Part shown: piece by piece, positions 36,119-44,881 of the stretch | Position numbering within the stretch: the first letter of the stretch is position 1 | Layout: each line of letters begins with the position of its first letter | NCBI RefSeq assembly: GCF_900111675.1 | Contig: NZ_FOHO01000008.1 | Coordinates: forward strand, 62,001-126,000 | Length of the DNA stretch: 64,000 bases | Direction of reading: 5' to 3' | Source: Paracoccus homiensis | GTDB taxonomy: Bacteria > Pseudomonadota > Alphaproteobacteria > Rhodobacterales > Rhodobacteraceae | Notes under the pieces: generated by a model | What the model was told of the DNA's origin: nothing | Seen by the model: only the letters and a program-made list of their open reading frames with translations | Databases searched by the model: none | Translations under genes and position numbers: made by a program

Positions 36119-36401
36119 ACCCCTGTTTCTGGAACGCGCCTCGTTTCGCCGCAGACGTCTGGGCGATGCGGCGCGGGTGTTGCCGATCCTGGCGCTGATC
36201 GGGTTCATGTTGCCGGTCTGGTGGCTGCCGGATGCTGTCAGTTTTGCCAGCGGCATCGTCTGGCTGTTCGGGCTTTGGGCCGCGCTGATCGTGGCGATCT
36301 TCGCGCTGCACCGCGCCCTGATCCGGGCCGAGGCCGCCACGATCCGCGCCAGTGGCACCCCCCCGTCCGAGGCAGACTGGGACCGTCCCGATGCCGTTTG
36401 A
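36108..36401 (+). CDS. Small two-helix membrane protein coupled to transporter-kinase
   Basis: A 97-residue protein with a basic N-terminus (ASFRRRRLGDAARV) and two membrane helices (VLPILALIGFMLPVWWLP and SFASGIVWLFGLWAALIVAIFAL, about residues 24-66), then a short cytoplasmic tail. It overlaps the upstream receiver by 11 bases and the downstream kinase by 11 bases. The layout (two helices directly before an SLC5 module) recalls DUF4212 small subunits of acetate/solute symporters, so it may be an accessory subunit of the kinase's transporter half. That is inference from topology and position; I see no firm sequence match. Confidence 0.7.
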   Translation: MADKPLFLERASFRRRRLGDAARVLPILALIGFMLPVWWLPDAVSFASGIVWLFGLWAALIVAIFALHRALIRAEAATIRASGTPPSEADWDRPDAV

Positions 36402-39048
36402 GACATTGGTCGCCGTCTGCATGGGCTATGTCGTGCTGATGTTCGGCGTGGCCTTCGCCGCCGATCGCGCGGCACAGCGGGGGCGCGTGCGCTGGTTGGA
36501 TCATCCGCTGGTCTATACGCTGTCCCTTTCGGTTTACTGCTCGGCCTGGACGTTCTATGGCGCTGTTGGCTATGCCAGCCGTTCGGGGTTGGAATTCGCC
36601 ACGATCTATATTGGCCCGACGCTGGTATTCGCGGGGGCCTGGTGGGGGCTGCGGCGTCTGGTCAGGATCGCGCGAATGCATCACGTGACCTCGATTGCCG
36701 ACCTGATCTCGGCCCGGTTCGGCAAATCGAACGCGCTGGCCGCCTTGATCACGCTGATCGCGGTGATTGCCGCGACCCCCTACGTCGCGTTGCAGTTGCA
36801 GTCGGTGCGCCTGTCATTCGAGCTGTTCGCCCTGCAATCGCCGGGGGCCACGCCGGTGACCAGCGAAACCGCGCTGTGGGTGGCAGCGGGTCTGGCGCTT
36901 TTCACCATCCTGTTCGGAACCCGCAATCTGGCCGCCGATGAACGGCACCACGGGGTCGTCACCGCCATCGCGCTGGAAGCCGTGGTCAAGTTGGTGGCCT
37001 TTGTCGCCCTGGGTGTTTTTGTAGTCTGGGGGCTGGCCGACGGTCCGGCAGACATCGTGGCCCGCATCGCCGCCGCGTCCCAGGACCCCGCGCGTGACGG
37101 CTGGGTGCTGCGCCCTGACCGCTGGACTGCGCTGAACATCGTGTCGGCGGCCGCGATCCTGACCCTGCCGCGCATGTTTCAGGTGCTGGTCGTCGAGGCG
37201 GCGGACGAAGAACGCCTGCATGTCGCCGGATGGGCCTTTCCGGCCTATCTGTTCGCCATGTCGCTGTTCGTGCTGCCGATCGCCGTGATGGGGGCCGAGC
37301 TGCTGCCCGCCAGTGCCAATCCCGACCTGTATGTCCTGACCCTGCCGCAGGCGATGGGGCAGGATCTTCTGGCGCTGCTGGTGTTTCTGGGCGGGTTTTC
37401 GGCGGCGACCTCGATGGTCGTTGTCTGTACCATCGCGCTGTCGACGATGATTTCGAACCACTGGCTGACGCCGCTGCGGCTGTGGCTGCGGCGCCCGGCA
37501 TCGGGCGAAGAGACCGATGACCTGCGTGGCTTCGTTCTGAATTCGCGCCGTCTGGCCATTCTTGCGGTGATGGGCGCGGGCTGGCTGTATCATCAGGCCT
37601 CTGGCGGGTCCGAGGCGTTGGCGGCGATGGGCCTTGTCGCCTTTACCGGGATGGCGCAGGTTCTGCCCGCGATGCTGGGCGGATTGTTGTGGCGTGGGGC
37701 GAACCGGATGGGCGCCTATGCCGGGGTCGGGGCGGGCTCGGTGCTGTGGCTGGTGATCGTGTTCCTGCCTTCGGTCGGGATCGGGCGCCTGCCGCCGCTG
37801 ATCGATGGTGTCGATCCGCTGGCCTTTGCCGTGTTCCTGACGCTGTCGGTCAACACGCTGGCCTTCATCGCGCTGTCGATCTTCGGCTTTCCCGATCCGG
37901 TCGAACGTTTGCAGGGTCTGTCCTTCGTCAGCGCCATCCAGCCGATCCGCCACAGCCGCGCACCGGGCGAGGACAGGGCCGAGCCGCTTCTGGCCATGGC
38001 GCGGCGCGTCTGGGGTCCCGATCAGGCGCTGCGTTACTTTCGGGCGCAGGCCGCCGCACAGGGGAAATCCGGTTATCTGCCGGATCTGACGCCCGCCTTT
38101 CTGACCGCGCTGGAACGGCGTCTGTCGGGGTCTGTCGGTGCGGCCACGGCGCATGCGATGATCGACCGGGTGGCGGGTGGCATGTCGTTGACCGTGTCGG
38201 ATCTGATGGATGTCGCCGGCGAGGCGCAGCGCGCCATGAAAGAGGCGCAGCGGCTGGAAATCGCGACCTCGGAACTGGAACGCACGGCCCGGCAATTGCG
38301 CGAGGCGAATGACAAGCTGACCGCCCTTTCGGTGCAGAAGGACGCATTTCTGGGCCAGATCAGCCATGAACTGCGCACGCCGATGACCTCGGTCCGGGCG
38401 TTTTCCGAAATCTTGAAGACGCCTGACCTGTCGGACGAGGACCGCGCCCGTTTCGCCGGCATCATCCATGACGAGGCCGGACGCCTGACGCGGCTTCTGG
38501 ACGATCTGCTGGACCTTTCGGTGCTGGAAAGCGGGCAGGCGCAGCTGGATGTATCGGCAGCTAATCTGCACGATCTGATAGAACGGGCGCTGAACGCGGC
38601 CTCGGCTACGCGGGCGGAACGCGCCTTTACCATTGATCGCGATATTCCGACCGAACATCTGGGCGTCATCACCGATCCGGACCGTCTTTTGCAGGTGCTG
38701 ATCAATGTCATCACCAATGCCCGCAAATACTGCGATGCCGACCGCCCGGTGCTGCGCATCCGTGTCGCGCGGCGCCCGGCCAACGGCCCCGCCATCGACA
38801 TCATCGACAACGGTGCGGGAATCGATGCCGCGCGACAGTCGCTGATCTTCGAGAAATTCTCGCGACTGAATGATCCTGCGCGGGCGGGGGGCGCGGGGCT
38901 GGGCCTGGCCATCTGTCGCGAGATCATGCTGACCCTTGGTGGCGATATCAGCTATCTGCCGGGGCAGGGGGGCGCGGCGTTTCGTATCGTGCTGCCGAAA
39001 CACCCGCCGGTCGGACAGGCCAACCCACATGCCGGGGCAGCGTCGTAA
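36391..39048 (+). CDS. SLC5 transporter-STAC-histidine kinase fusion (CbrA/CrbS-like)
   Basis: An 885-residue sensor. About residues 1-510 form a sodium:solute symporter (PutP-like) module of about 13 helices, starting FETLVAVCMGYVVLMFGVAFA and including SVYCSAWTFYGAVGYASRSG and VTSIADLISARFG. A STAC-like linker follows at about 515-610 (FPDPVERL, LRYFRAQAAAQGK). The kinase part has a short coiled coil, then HisKA FLGQISHELRTPMTSVRAF with phospho-accepting His659, then HATPase N box VLINVITNARKYC, G1 DIIDNGAGID, and GLGLAICREIM. No PAS or receiver is seen. CbrA and CrbS are the known analogues, sensing carbon/nitrogen state or acetate. It is coupled upstream to the small membrane protein and receiver. 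Confidence 0.9.
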   Translation: MPFETLVAVCMGYVVLMFGVAFAADRAAQRGRVRWLDHPLVYTLSLSVYCSAWTFYGAVGYASRSGLEFATIYIGPTLVFAGAWWGLRRLVRIARMHHVTSIADLISARFGKSNALAALITLIAVIAATPYVALQLQSVRLSFELFALQSPGATPVTSETALWVAAGLALFTILFGTRNLAADERHHGVVTAIALEAVVKLVAFVALGVFVVWGLADGPADIVARIAAASQDPARDGWVLRPDRWTALNIVSAAAILTLPRMFQVLVVEAADEERLHVAGWAFPAYLFAMSLFVLPIAVMGAELLPASANPDLYVLTLPQAMGQDLLALLVFLGGFSAATSMVVVCTIALSTMISNHWLTPLRLWLRRPASGEETDDLRGFVLNSRRLAILAVMGAGWLYHQASGGSEALAAMGLVAFTGMAQVLPAMLGGLLWRGANRMGAYAGVGAGSVLWLVIVFLPSVGIGRLPPLIDGVDPLAFAVFLTLSVNTLAFIALSIFGFPDPVERLQGLSFVSAIQPIRHSRAPGEDRAEPLLAMARRVWGPDQALRYFRAQAAAQGKSGYLPDLTPAFLTALERRLSGSVGAATAHAMIDRVAGGMSLTVSDLMDVAGEAQRAMKEAQRLEIATSELERTARQLREANDKLTALSVQKDAFLGQISHELRTPMTSVRAFSEILKTPDLSDEDRARFAGIIHDEAGRLTRLLDDLLDLSVLESGQAQLDVSAANLHDLIERALNAASATRAERAFTIDRDIPTEHLGVITDPDRLLQVLINVITNARKYCDADRPVLRIRVARRPANGPAIDIIDNGAGIDAARQSLIFEKFSRLNDPARAGGAGLGLAICREIMLTLGGDISYLPGQGGAAFRIVLPKHPPVGQANPHAGAAS

Positions 39049-39112
39049 ACGGTTTCTCAATGCTTTGCTGAAAGGCTCAGGGGCGTGTTTCGACGATTCG
39101 TGGGTGTCTTGC

Positions 39113-40183
39113 ATGGCCGATGGGCAGACAGAACAGGGTGAGGGCGCATTGCGCCGATTGCTGCGGGCCCGTGGGCAGGCCGAGGTCGGGGCAGGTCGTG
39201 CGCCCTCGTTGCCGCAGACGGCGCCGCCGACGCCCGCACGCGCGGCAGCCACCGCCTTGGGGCGCGCGGCGGACCGGCTTTACAAGATGCAGGTCCAGCC
39301 CGATGAGGTGACGGCAGGGGCCGCGACACTGGCCGAAATGCCCGAACTGATCCCCGAAGACGCGCTGTTGGCCGTGTTGCAGGGGCCGGGCGATGCCGTC
39401 GCGATGGTCGCCCTGTGCCCCGAGGCCGTGACCGCGCTGATCGAGATGCAGACCCTTGGCCGCATCACCCGCCGCCCGGTCGAGCGCCGCAAGATTACCC
39501 GCGCCGACGCGATGCTGTGTGCCGATTTCGTCACCGCCTGCCTGACCGAACTGGCTGTCGATCTGGCACCGTTGCAAGGGTTCGGCTGCGTCGCAGGATT
39601 TCGATACGCGACCCATCTGTCGGACCTGCGCCCGCTGATGCTGATGCTGGAGGACAAGGCCTATCGCAGCCTGTCCTTTCAGTTGCGGCTGGGCGGACCC
39701 GATCCCCGGCAGGCACAGATCTTCATGGCCTTCCCGCAGCGGGACATGGCCGAACGCCCGGTGCCCGTGGCGGCACCGAAGGTCGCACAGCCGGCCAGGG
39801 CCCGGCCAAGCCTGTCGGCATCCATGCAGGACGCCCCGGTCGAACTGGTCGGCGTGCTGTGTCGCCGCCGGATCTCACTGGGTGAGCTTCGTGGCCTGAC
39901 GGCGGGCAAGATGCTGGCCCTGCCGCGCGTCAACCTTGCCGATGTTCGGCTTGAGACACCCGATGGGCAATTGCTGTCCACCGGGAAGTTTGGCGAATCC
40001 GAAGGCTGCCATGCGATCCGGCTGCATGACCGTGATGCGGGGGCGGTCGCACCCGCACCGAACAGCCATGTCGATCTGGCAACTCCGGATGAATTCCGGC
40101 AGACTGAACCGAAGATGCCGCGCGATTCTACCGTGTCCGGACCGCCATCCGGGACGGGAATCGTGGTGAATGGTCAGAACTAG
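39113..40183 (+). CDS. FliM/FliN-type (SpoA) C-terminal domain protein, no flagellar context
   Basis: A 356-residue soluble protein. The SpoA domain lies at about residues 240-305: VELVGVLCRRRISLGELRGL, then GKMLALPRVNLADVRLET and LLSTGKFGESEGCHAIRL, matching the C-terminal fold of FliN/FliM. An N-terminal 50-200 segment has an Arg/Ala-rich helix and a folded core (ALIEMQTLGRITRRPVERRK) that resembles the FliM middle domain, but the FliM CheY-binding N-terminus is not evident. The tail is polar. No other flagellar or type III secretion gene is in the window. The start is uncertain (39113 or 39029). It lies 64 bp after the kinase gene. Confidence 0.75.
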   Translation: MADGQTEQGEGALRRLLRARGQAEVGAGRAPSLPQTAPPTPARAAATALGRAADRLYKMQVQPDEVTAGAATLAEMPELIPEDALLAVLQGPGDAVAMVALCPEAVTALIEMQTLGRITRRPVERRKITRADAMLCADFVTACLTELAVDLAPLQGFGCVAGFRYATHLSDLRPLMLMLEDKAYRSLSFQLRLGGPDPRQAQIFMAFPQRDMAERPVPVAAPKVAQPARARPSLSASMQDAPVELVGVLCRRRISLGELRGLTAGKMLALPRVNLADVRLETPDGQLLSTGKFGESEGCHAIRLHDRDAGAVAPAPNSHVDLATPDEFRQTEPKMPRDSTVSGPPSGTGIVVNGQN

Positions 40184-40267
40184 CGCGCTTTCCACTTGAA
40201 ATTGGCGCGCCATGCACGCATTTAGCTGACGTCCCGATTCCTGCGGGATGAATAGTATGGAGTGACC

Positions 40268-40486
40268 ATGGCCAAGGAAGAAATGCTCGAATTTCCCGGC
40301 GTCGTGAAGGAACTCCTGCCGAATGCGACGTTCAGGGTCGAGCTGGAAAATGGCCATGAGATCATCGCGCATATGGCAGGCAAGATGCGGAAAAACCGCA
40401 TCCGTGTTCTGGCCGGAGACAAGGTTCAGGTGGAAATGAACACCTATGACCTGACCAAGGGGCGGATCAATTACCGCTTCAAGTAA
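40268..40486 (+). CDS. infA: Translation initiation factor IF-1
   Basis: A 72-residue S1/OB-fold protein that occupies the ribosomal A site during initiation. It begins [20 protein letters not shown] and shows the expected [20 protein letters not shown] and [18 protein letters not shown]. Length is exactly the bacterial norm. A GTG six bases earlier is in frame, but MAKEE is the universal start. infA-maf-RNase E/G-yacG are packed with gaps of at most seven bases, so they are one operon. Confidence 0.97.
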   Translation: MAKEEMLEFPGVVKELLPNATFRVELENGHEIIAHMAGKMRKNRIRVLAGDKVQVEMNTYDLTKGRINYRFK

Positions 40487-40493
40487 GATCGCG

Positions 40494-41093
40494 ATGACCG
40501 GAACTGTATCGGTCACGCCACCACGGCTGATCCTGGGGTCCGCAAGTCCGCGTCGCCTTGATCTTCTGGCCCAGATCGGCATCAAGCCTGCCGACCTGCG
40601 CCCCGCCGATATCGACGAAACCCCTGCATCCGGCGAATTGCCGCGCGATTACGTGCGCCGCATGGCATTGGAAAAGGCGAATGCCCTGACCGTCGCCGAA
40701 GGTGAGGCCGTACTGACCGCAGACACGACCGTATCCGTGGGGCGTCGCATTCTGGGCAAGCCTGAGGATCGCGACGAAGCCGCGCGGTTCATGCGGTTGA
40801 TGTCGGGTCGCCGCCACAAGGTTCTGACCGCCATCGCCTTGCGCCATGCAGACCACAGTCGCGTGCGGCTGGTTGAGACGCTGGTGCGGATGAACCCGGT
40901 CGATGAGCCGGCGTTGCAGCGTTATCTGGATATCGGCGACTGGCAGGGCAAGGCCGGCGGTTATGCCATTCAAGGTGCCGCCGCCCAATTCATTCCCTGG
41001 ATTCAGGGCTCATTCTCTGCAGTCGTCGGCCTGCCGCTTGCGGAAACCGCCGCGATGCTTGCCGCAATCGGAATTCACGGAGGCCGCCAATGA
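40494..41093 (+). CDS. maf: Maf nucleoside triphosphate pyrophosphatase
   Basis: A 199-residue house-cleaning enzyme that hydrolyses non-canonical or modified nucleoside triphosphates. Seen: [21 protein letters not shown] (the N-terminal SxSPRR motif), [27 protein letters not shown] with the catalytic Asp, [15 protein letters not shown], and [11 protein letters not shown]. It lies seven bases from infA and overlaps the next gene by four bases. The specific substrate branch (dTTP/UTP or m7GTP) cannot be told safely. Confidence 0.92.
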   Translation: MTGTVSVTPPRLILGSASPRRLDLLAQIGIKPADLRPADIDETPASGELPRDYVRRMALEKANALTVAEGEAVLTADTTVSVGRRILGKPEDRDEAARFMRLMSGRRHKVLTAIALRHADHSRVRLVETLVRMNPVDEPALQRYLDIGDWQGKAGGYAIQGAAAQFIPWIQGSFSAVVGLPLAETAAMLAAIGIHGGRQ

Positions 41094-42130
41094 AGGGTCG
41101 CCAAGTCGTTCTTGGACATTACAACGGCGAAGAGGCCGCAGCCCTGATGGAGGACGGTCAGCTGGTCGATCTGATCCTCGATTCGGGTGAGGATCTGGCG
41201 GTCGGTGCCATTTGCCGCGGCGTGACTGAGCGTTTGATGAAAGGGCAGGGCGGTGTGTTCGTACGCCTGCCCGACGGTCAGCGCGGCTATCTGCGCGAAC
41301 GTTCTCGCATCAGCGAGGGTCAGCCCTTGCTGGTTCAGATCAGCGGCGTCGCCGAAGAGGGCAAGGCCATCCCGCTGACCCCGCGGCTGATCTTTCGCGG
41401 GCGCTATGGTCTGGTGACGCCGATGTCGCCCGGCATCAATGTCTCGCGGCGTATTCGCGACAGTGAGACCCGCGATCACCTGACCGCGCTGGCCCGCGAC
41501 TGCATGGCCGACCGAACCCATGGCATGGTGATCCGCAGTGCGGCCGAGCACGCCGAGGATGAGGATATCCTGCGCGATCTGACCCCGCTGATCGATCTGG
41601 CGGACCGTATCCTGGCGGAAGGTGAGGGCGACCCCGACCTGTTGCTGGATGCGCCAAGCCCCTGGGAACAGGCCTGGACGGAATGGTCCGATCCCCAGCC
41701 CGACGCAGTGGAAGAAGGCGAAGATGCCTTCGAGACCTTTGGCGTGCTGGATGCGATCGACGCGCTGCTGCGCGACCGGGTCGCGCTGCCAAACAGTGCC
41801 TCGGCCTATATCGAATCGACCCGCGCCCTGATCGCGGTCGATGTGAATACCGGCAACGACACCTCGCCTGCTGCGGCGCTGAAGGCCAATATCGCCCTTG
41901 CGCGCGATCTGCCGCGTCAGTTGCGGCTTCGTGGTCTTGGCGGGCAGGTCGCGGTCGATTTCGCGCCGATGCCCAAGCGCGACCGCGCGACGCTTGACCA
42001 GGTGCTGGGCGCAGCCTTCAAGGGCGACGGAACCGAAACGACGCTGGTCGGCTGGACCGCGATGGGCCTGTACGAAATCAACCGCAAGCGCGACCGCGCC
42101 CCCTTGGCGCGGCTTGCCGGGGGGCGCTGA
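41090..42130 (+). CDS. Ribonuclease E/G family protein, short form
   Basis: A 346-residue endoribonuclease relative, shorter than RNase G (about 490) and RNase E. Seen: the S1-like segment [45 protein letters not shown], and the catalytic-core metal motif [11 protein letters not shown]. The later Zn-link CPxC and small domain are lacking. In Rhodobacteraceae such a short homologue sits between maf and yacG and may act in rRNA or mRNA processing. Its ATG overlaps the maf stop, and its stop overlaps the yacG start by one base. Confidence 0.87.
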   Translation: MKGRQVVLGHYNGEEAAALMEDGQLVDLILDSGEDLAVGAICRGVTERLMKGQGGVFVRLPDGQRGYLRERSRISEGQPLLVQISGVAEEGKAIPLTPRLIFRGRYGLVTPMSPGINVSRRIRDSETRDHLTALARDCMADRTHGMVIRSAAEHAEDEDILRDLTPLIDLADRILAEGEGDPDLLLDAPSPWEQAWTEWSDPQPDAVEEGEDAFETFGVLDAIDALLRDRVALPNSASAYIESTRALIAVDVNTGNDTSPAAALKANIALARDLPRQLRLRGLGGQVAVDFAPMPKRDRATLDQVLGAAFKGDGTETTLVGWTAMGLYEINRKRDRAPLARLAGGR

Positions 42131-42291
42131 TGGCCTGCCCGATCTGTTCCAAGGACAGCATTCCGGCCTACCGTCCGTTCTGTTCCAAACGCTGCGCGGA
42201 TGTCGATCTGGCGCGGTGGTTGCGCGGTGAATACGTGATCCCGGGACCGCCGCTGGAGGATGTCCCCACGCCCGAAGACGAAGAGCGATAA
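42130..42291 (+). CDS. yacG: DNA gyrase inhibitor/zinc-binding protein YacG
   Basis: A 53-residue protein. It starts [10 protein letters not shown] and continues [20 protein letters not shown]; the C-x2-C and C-x3-C pairs (Cys3, Cys6, Cys18, Cys22) bind one zinc, as in E. coli YacG, which binds GyrB and blocks its activity. The ATG at 42130 overlaps the RNase E/G stop (TGATG), so it is translationally coupled. The stop is TAA at 42289-42291. Confidence 0.92.
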   Translation: MACPICSKDSIPAYRPFCSKRCADVDLARWLRGEYVIPGPPLEDVPTPEDEER

Positions 42292-42375
42292 TTTTTTCAC
42301 GTTTGCTCTGGACAGTCCGTGAAAGCGGCCGTAAACACCCCTCCACGCCCGCAGCCCACAAGGTTGCCGCAAGGG

Positions 42376-42451
42376 GCCCGGATAGCTCAGTTGGTAGAGC
42401 AGCGGATTGAAAATCCGCGTGTCGGTGGTTCGAATCCGCCTCCGGGCACCA
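42376..42451 (+). tRNA. tRNA-Phe, anticodon GAA
   Basis: A 76-nt tRNA with acceptor GCCCGGA / TCCGGGC, D arm with GCTCAGTTGGTAGAGC, anticodon stem GCGGA / TCCGC around loop TTGAAAA (anticodon GAA), T arm with GGTTCGAATCC, and an encoded CCA end. It lies 84 bp after yacG, same strand. Confidence 0.95.
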
Positions 42452-42514
42452 TTTAATCACTTCAGTTGTCGAAAGCCTGAATTAGCCGGTTCTTGGTGTT
42501 CTGGTCGTTCTTTT

Positions 42515-43135
42515 TCAGATCAGTTCGCGTCGTACGGCGATGGCGATTGCGTTGATCGTGTTGCGCGCGCCCAGCTTGCGCTGCGCCGATTCCAGCCGGT
42601 TCTTCAGCGATGACAGGCTGATGTTCAGCTGTGCCGCAGCCTCGCTCTGTTTCGCGCCTTGGCCGATCAGGTCAAGCGCCGCCAGCTCTTCGGCGGTCAG
42701 CGACGTAGCCGTTTCCGAATAGGCCCGTGTCCAGCGATCCAGCATCCCGTCAAGCATCTGCATTTCGTGATCCGTGATCTCGCGGTCGGCGCGGGCGACC
42801 GAGAGAAAGCTGCGCCGACGGTCATATTGCGACACGAAGGTCGCGCCATAGACCAGGCCGTGCTGGGCGGCGCGGCGCATGACATTGCGGGGGTCCGGAG
42901 CCTTCAGTTCGGACCAGCGGATCGCATGGGTCTGCGAGATCACCCAAGAGGCGACCGGATCGCCGAAGGCCAGCCTTTCGCGTTCATAAATCTCGACCCA
43001 ATCCTTCGGGAATCTGTTCAAAAGGTAATGCGGATAGCCAAAGCGCAGACCGAAAGCCAGCAGAAAGCCGGTAGCCGCCACCTGCTCAAGTTGCGAGAGT
43101 TCATCACTTTTTATCTGTATGACTTTGTCGAGCAT
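42515..43135 (-). CDS. LuxR family quorum-sensing type regulator, no luxI nearby
   Basis: A 206-residue regulator. The N-terminal autoinducer-binding domain keeps the LuxR invariants W46, Y50, D59, P60 and W74 (DWVEIYERERLAFGDPVASW), plus HGLVYGATFVS. The C-terminal HTH_LuxR is EELAALDLIGQGAKQSEAAA, then SLSSLKNRLESAQRKLGARN. It is shorter than typical LuxR proteins (about 240), mostly in the linker. No acyl-homoserine-lactone synthase is in the window, so it is an orphan (solo) here. A 222-bp AT-rich gap separates it from the small gene at 43358. Downstream lies tRNA-Phe. Confidence 0.85.
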   Translation of the reverse strand: MLDKVIQIKSDELSQLEQVAATGFLLAFGLRFGYPHYLLNRFPKDWVEIYERERLAFGDPVASWVISQTHAIRWSELKAPDPRNVMRRAAQHGLVYGATFVSQYDRRRSFLSVARADREITDHEMQMLDGMLDRWTRAYSETATSLTAEELAALDLIGQGAKQSEAAAQLNISLSSLKNRLESAQRKLGARNTINAIAIAVRRELI

Positions 43136-43357
43136 GAAAAAAAAATCTGAATTTGGGAATAAGGCGTTGGCTGAAAAGCCAGCAATTCAACTCAAAGGAT
43201 TGGAAATTGATCTAAGGGTCAACTATGACACAGTTCAATACTTTGTTCGGTAAAGTTGTGCCTTGCCCGGTTCGGTCGCCCGTCGCCTGCTTCCGGGGAT
43301 GCCTGTTGGGTCATGCATCTGAAGGGTGACTTGCCAAGTTTTGCGAGAGGACCACCG

Positions 43358-43579
43358 ATGACAGCGGCCCGTCAGCCAAGCTACAGCGTCAAGGCAGAAC
43401 TAACCCGTGACATGCTGGACGTAATCAACGCCTATTTCGAACGGAACATCCCCGAAGACGGCGTGGCGTCGATCGAATTTCGTGACAATGTCCTGTGGCT
43501 TTGTGGCCCGGATGGCGAACGGGCCGAACTGATCGGCATGGCCGAGTTGCCGCCTTTCCTGCGCCTGCTGCAGGGCTGA
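43358..43579 (+). CDS. Small conserved hypothetical protein
   Basis: A 73-residue soluble protein (LTRDMLDVINAYFERNIPEDG, then SIEFRDNVLWLCGPDGERAEL and MAELPPFLRLLQG). No motif, signal or membrane segment is recognised. The ATG at 43358 lies eight bases from GAGAGG; a longer start at 43313 is possible. It ends four bases before the convergent Rrf2 regulator stop. The Asp/Glu-rich helix and compact length suggest a folded domain of unknown function. Confidence 0.6.
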   Translation: MTAARQPSYSVKAELTRDMLDVINAYFERNIPEDGVASIEFRDNVLWLCGPDGERAELIGMAELPPFLRLLQG

Positions 43580-43583
43580 GATG

Positions 43584-44042
43584 CTATTCGTCGACCACGC
43601 TGAACAGCCGCGGCAGGGCGGGGCAGGGCAGAAGCTGGTTCTTGGCGACATCGGCCAGCGTGTGGTTGTGCAGGAACACATAGACATGCGCCGACAGGCT
43701 TTCCCACAGCCGGTTCGACAGGGTCTGGGCTCGCGAGCCCGACACCCCGCCCGATGCCCCCGCGCCGACATGCATGGCGCTGACGGTTTCATCGACGGCT
43801 TCCAGCACATCGGCGATGCGGATGGTTTCGGGCGCCCGCGCAAGCCGATAGCCACCCCCCGGTCCGCGAACCGAGGTGACCAACTCGGCCCGGCGCAGGC
43901 GCACGAACAGCTGTTCGAGATAGGGAAGCGAGATATCCTGACGTTTCGAGATCTCGCCAAGCGAGGTCAATTCGTCCTGCTTGGCGATGGCCAGATCGGT
44001 CAACGCGATGATCGCGTAGCGTCCTTTGGTCGAAAGTTTCAC
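43584..44042 (-). CDS. Rrf2 family (IscR-like) regulator lacking the usual cysteine cluster
   Basis: A 152-residue winged-helix regulator starting at GTG (read as Met) with GGAGGA upstream: KLSTKGRYAIIALTDLA, then ISLPYLEQLFVRLRRAELVTSVRGPGGGYRLAR with the wing and Gly-rich turn. The region where E. coli IscR has three cluster Cys reads GAGASGGVSGSRAQ, so all three are absent; the only Cys is near the C-terminus (LLPCPALP, about residue 140). The LSNRLWESLSAHVYVFLHNHTLADV helix of IscR is well kept. Some Rhodobacter IscR proteins also bind Fe-S with unusual ligands. No isc/suf gene is in the window. It is divergent from the hydrolase at 44210. Confidence 0.85.
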   Translation of the reverse strand: MKLSTKGRYAIIALTDLAIAKQDELTSLGEISKRQDISLPYLEQLFVRLRRAELVTSVRGPGGGYRLARAPETIRIADVLEAVDETVSAMHVGAGASGGVSGSRAQTLSNRLWESLSAHVYVFLHNHTLADVAKNQLLPCPALPRLFSVVDE

Positions 44043-44209
44043 GCGACTCCTCCCCTTTGCTCTGTCGGGCTGCATTGACGGGTGGCGCGTCGCTGCGTTA
44101 TGCCGCCAAAATCCGTTTCTTGCGGTTCCTGTGCCGGCACCCCAGATATGCTGGTCTAGAAGGCGCGGCGCAACGCGTCAAGAAACCATCCTGCCGCTGA
44201 AGGAAGACG

Positions 44210-44872
44210 ATGCCAGAGTTGATTTTTCCGGGGCCCGAAGGCCGTCTTGAAGGTCGTTACCATCCCCAGCCCGGCAAGCCCGACGCGCCCATCGCCATCG
44301 TCCTGCACCCGCATCCGCAATATGGCGGCACGATGAACAACCGGGTCGTGTACAACCTGCATTACGCCTTTCATAAGATGGGCTTTACCGTGATGCGGTT
44401 CAATTTCCGCGGCGTTGGTCGCAGTCAGGGCGAGTTCGATCAGGGCGTCGGCGAATTGTCCGATGCCGCCTCGGCGCTGGATTATCTGCAGGCGATGAAC
44501 CCCAACTCCAAGCATTGCTGGGTGGCGGGCTTCAGCTTTGGCGCGTGGATCGGGATGCAATTGTTGATGCGCCGCCCCGAGATTACCGGCTTCATCAGCG
44601 TGTCGCCCCCTGCGAACATGTATGATTTCAGCTTTCTTGCGCCCTGCCCGAATTCCGGCCTGATCATCAACGGCACCGCCGATCGCGTCGCGCCGCCGAA
44701 AGACACCAACACGCTGGTCGCCAAGCTGCGCGAGCAGAAGGGCATCACCATCAGCCACGAAGAAATCGACGGCGCCGATCACTTCTTCCGCGACGACGAG
44801 GCGCATATGAAGCCGATGATCGACAAGGTGCAGACCTATGTGCGCCGTCGCCTGACGGAAACCACGCGGTAA
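44210..44872 (+). CDS. Alpha/beta hydrolase of unknown specificity
   Basis: A 220-residue protein of the dienelactone-hydrolase/YtpA-like branch. Seen: IAIVLHPHPQYGGTMNNRVVY with the oxyanion HPHPxYGG motif, VMRFNFRGVGRSQG, and the nucleophile elbow WVAGFSFGAWIGMQ (GFSFG, Ser). The acid is in LIINGTADRVAPP and the His in DGADHFFRD. All triad residues are present. Length is typical. It is divergent from the Rrf2 regulator, and a tandem HD hydrolase gene follows after nine bases. Confidence 0.88.
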   Translation: MPELIFPGPEGRLEGRYHPQPGKPDAPIAIVLHPHPQYGGTMNNRVVYNLHYAFHKMGFTVMRFNFRGVGRSQGEFDQGVGELSDAASALDYLQAMNPNSKHCWVAGFSFGAWIGMQLLMRRPEITGFISVSPPANMYDFSFLAPCPNSGLIINGTADRVAPPKDTNTLVAKLREQKGITISHEEIDGADHFFRDDEAHMKPMIDKVQTYVRRRLTETTR

Positions 44873-44881
44873 TCGCGGGCG

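Noticed and set aside
36814-39252. 812-codon minus-strand frame opposite the transporter-kinase gene
   Set aside because: Antisense shadow rich in Gln, Arg and His; the plus-strand frame has full kinase and transporter motifs.
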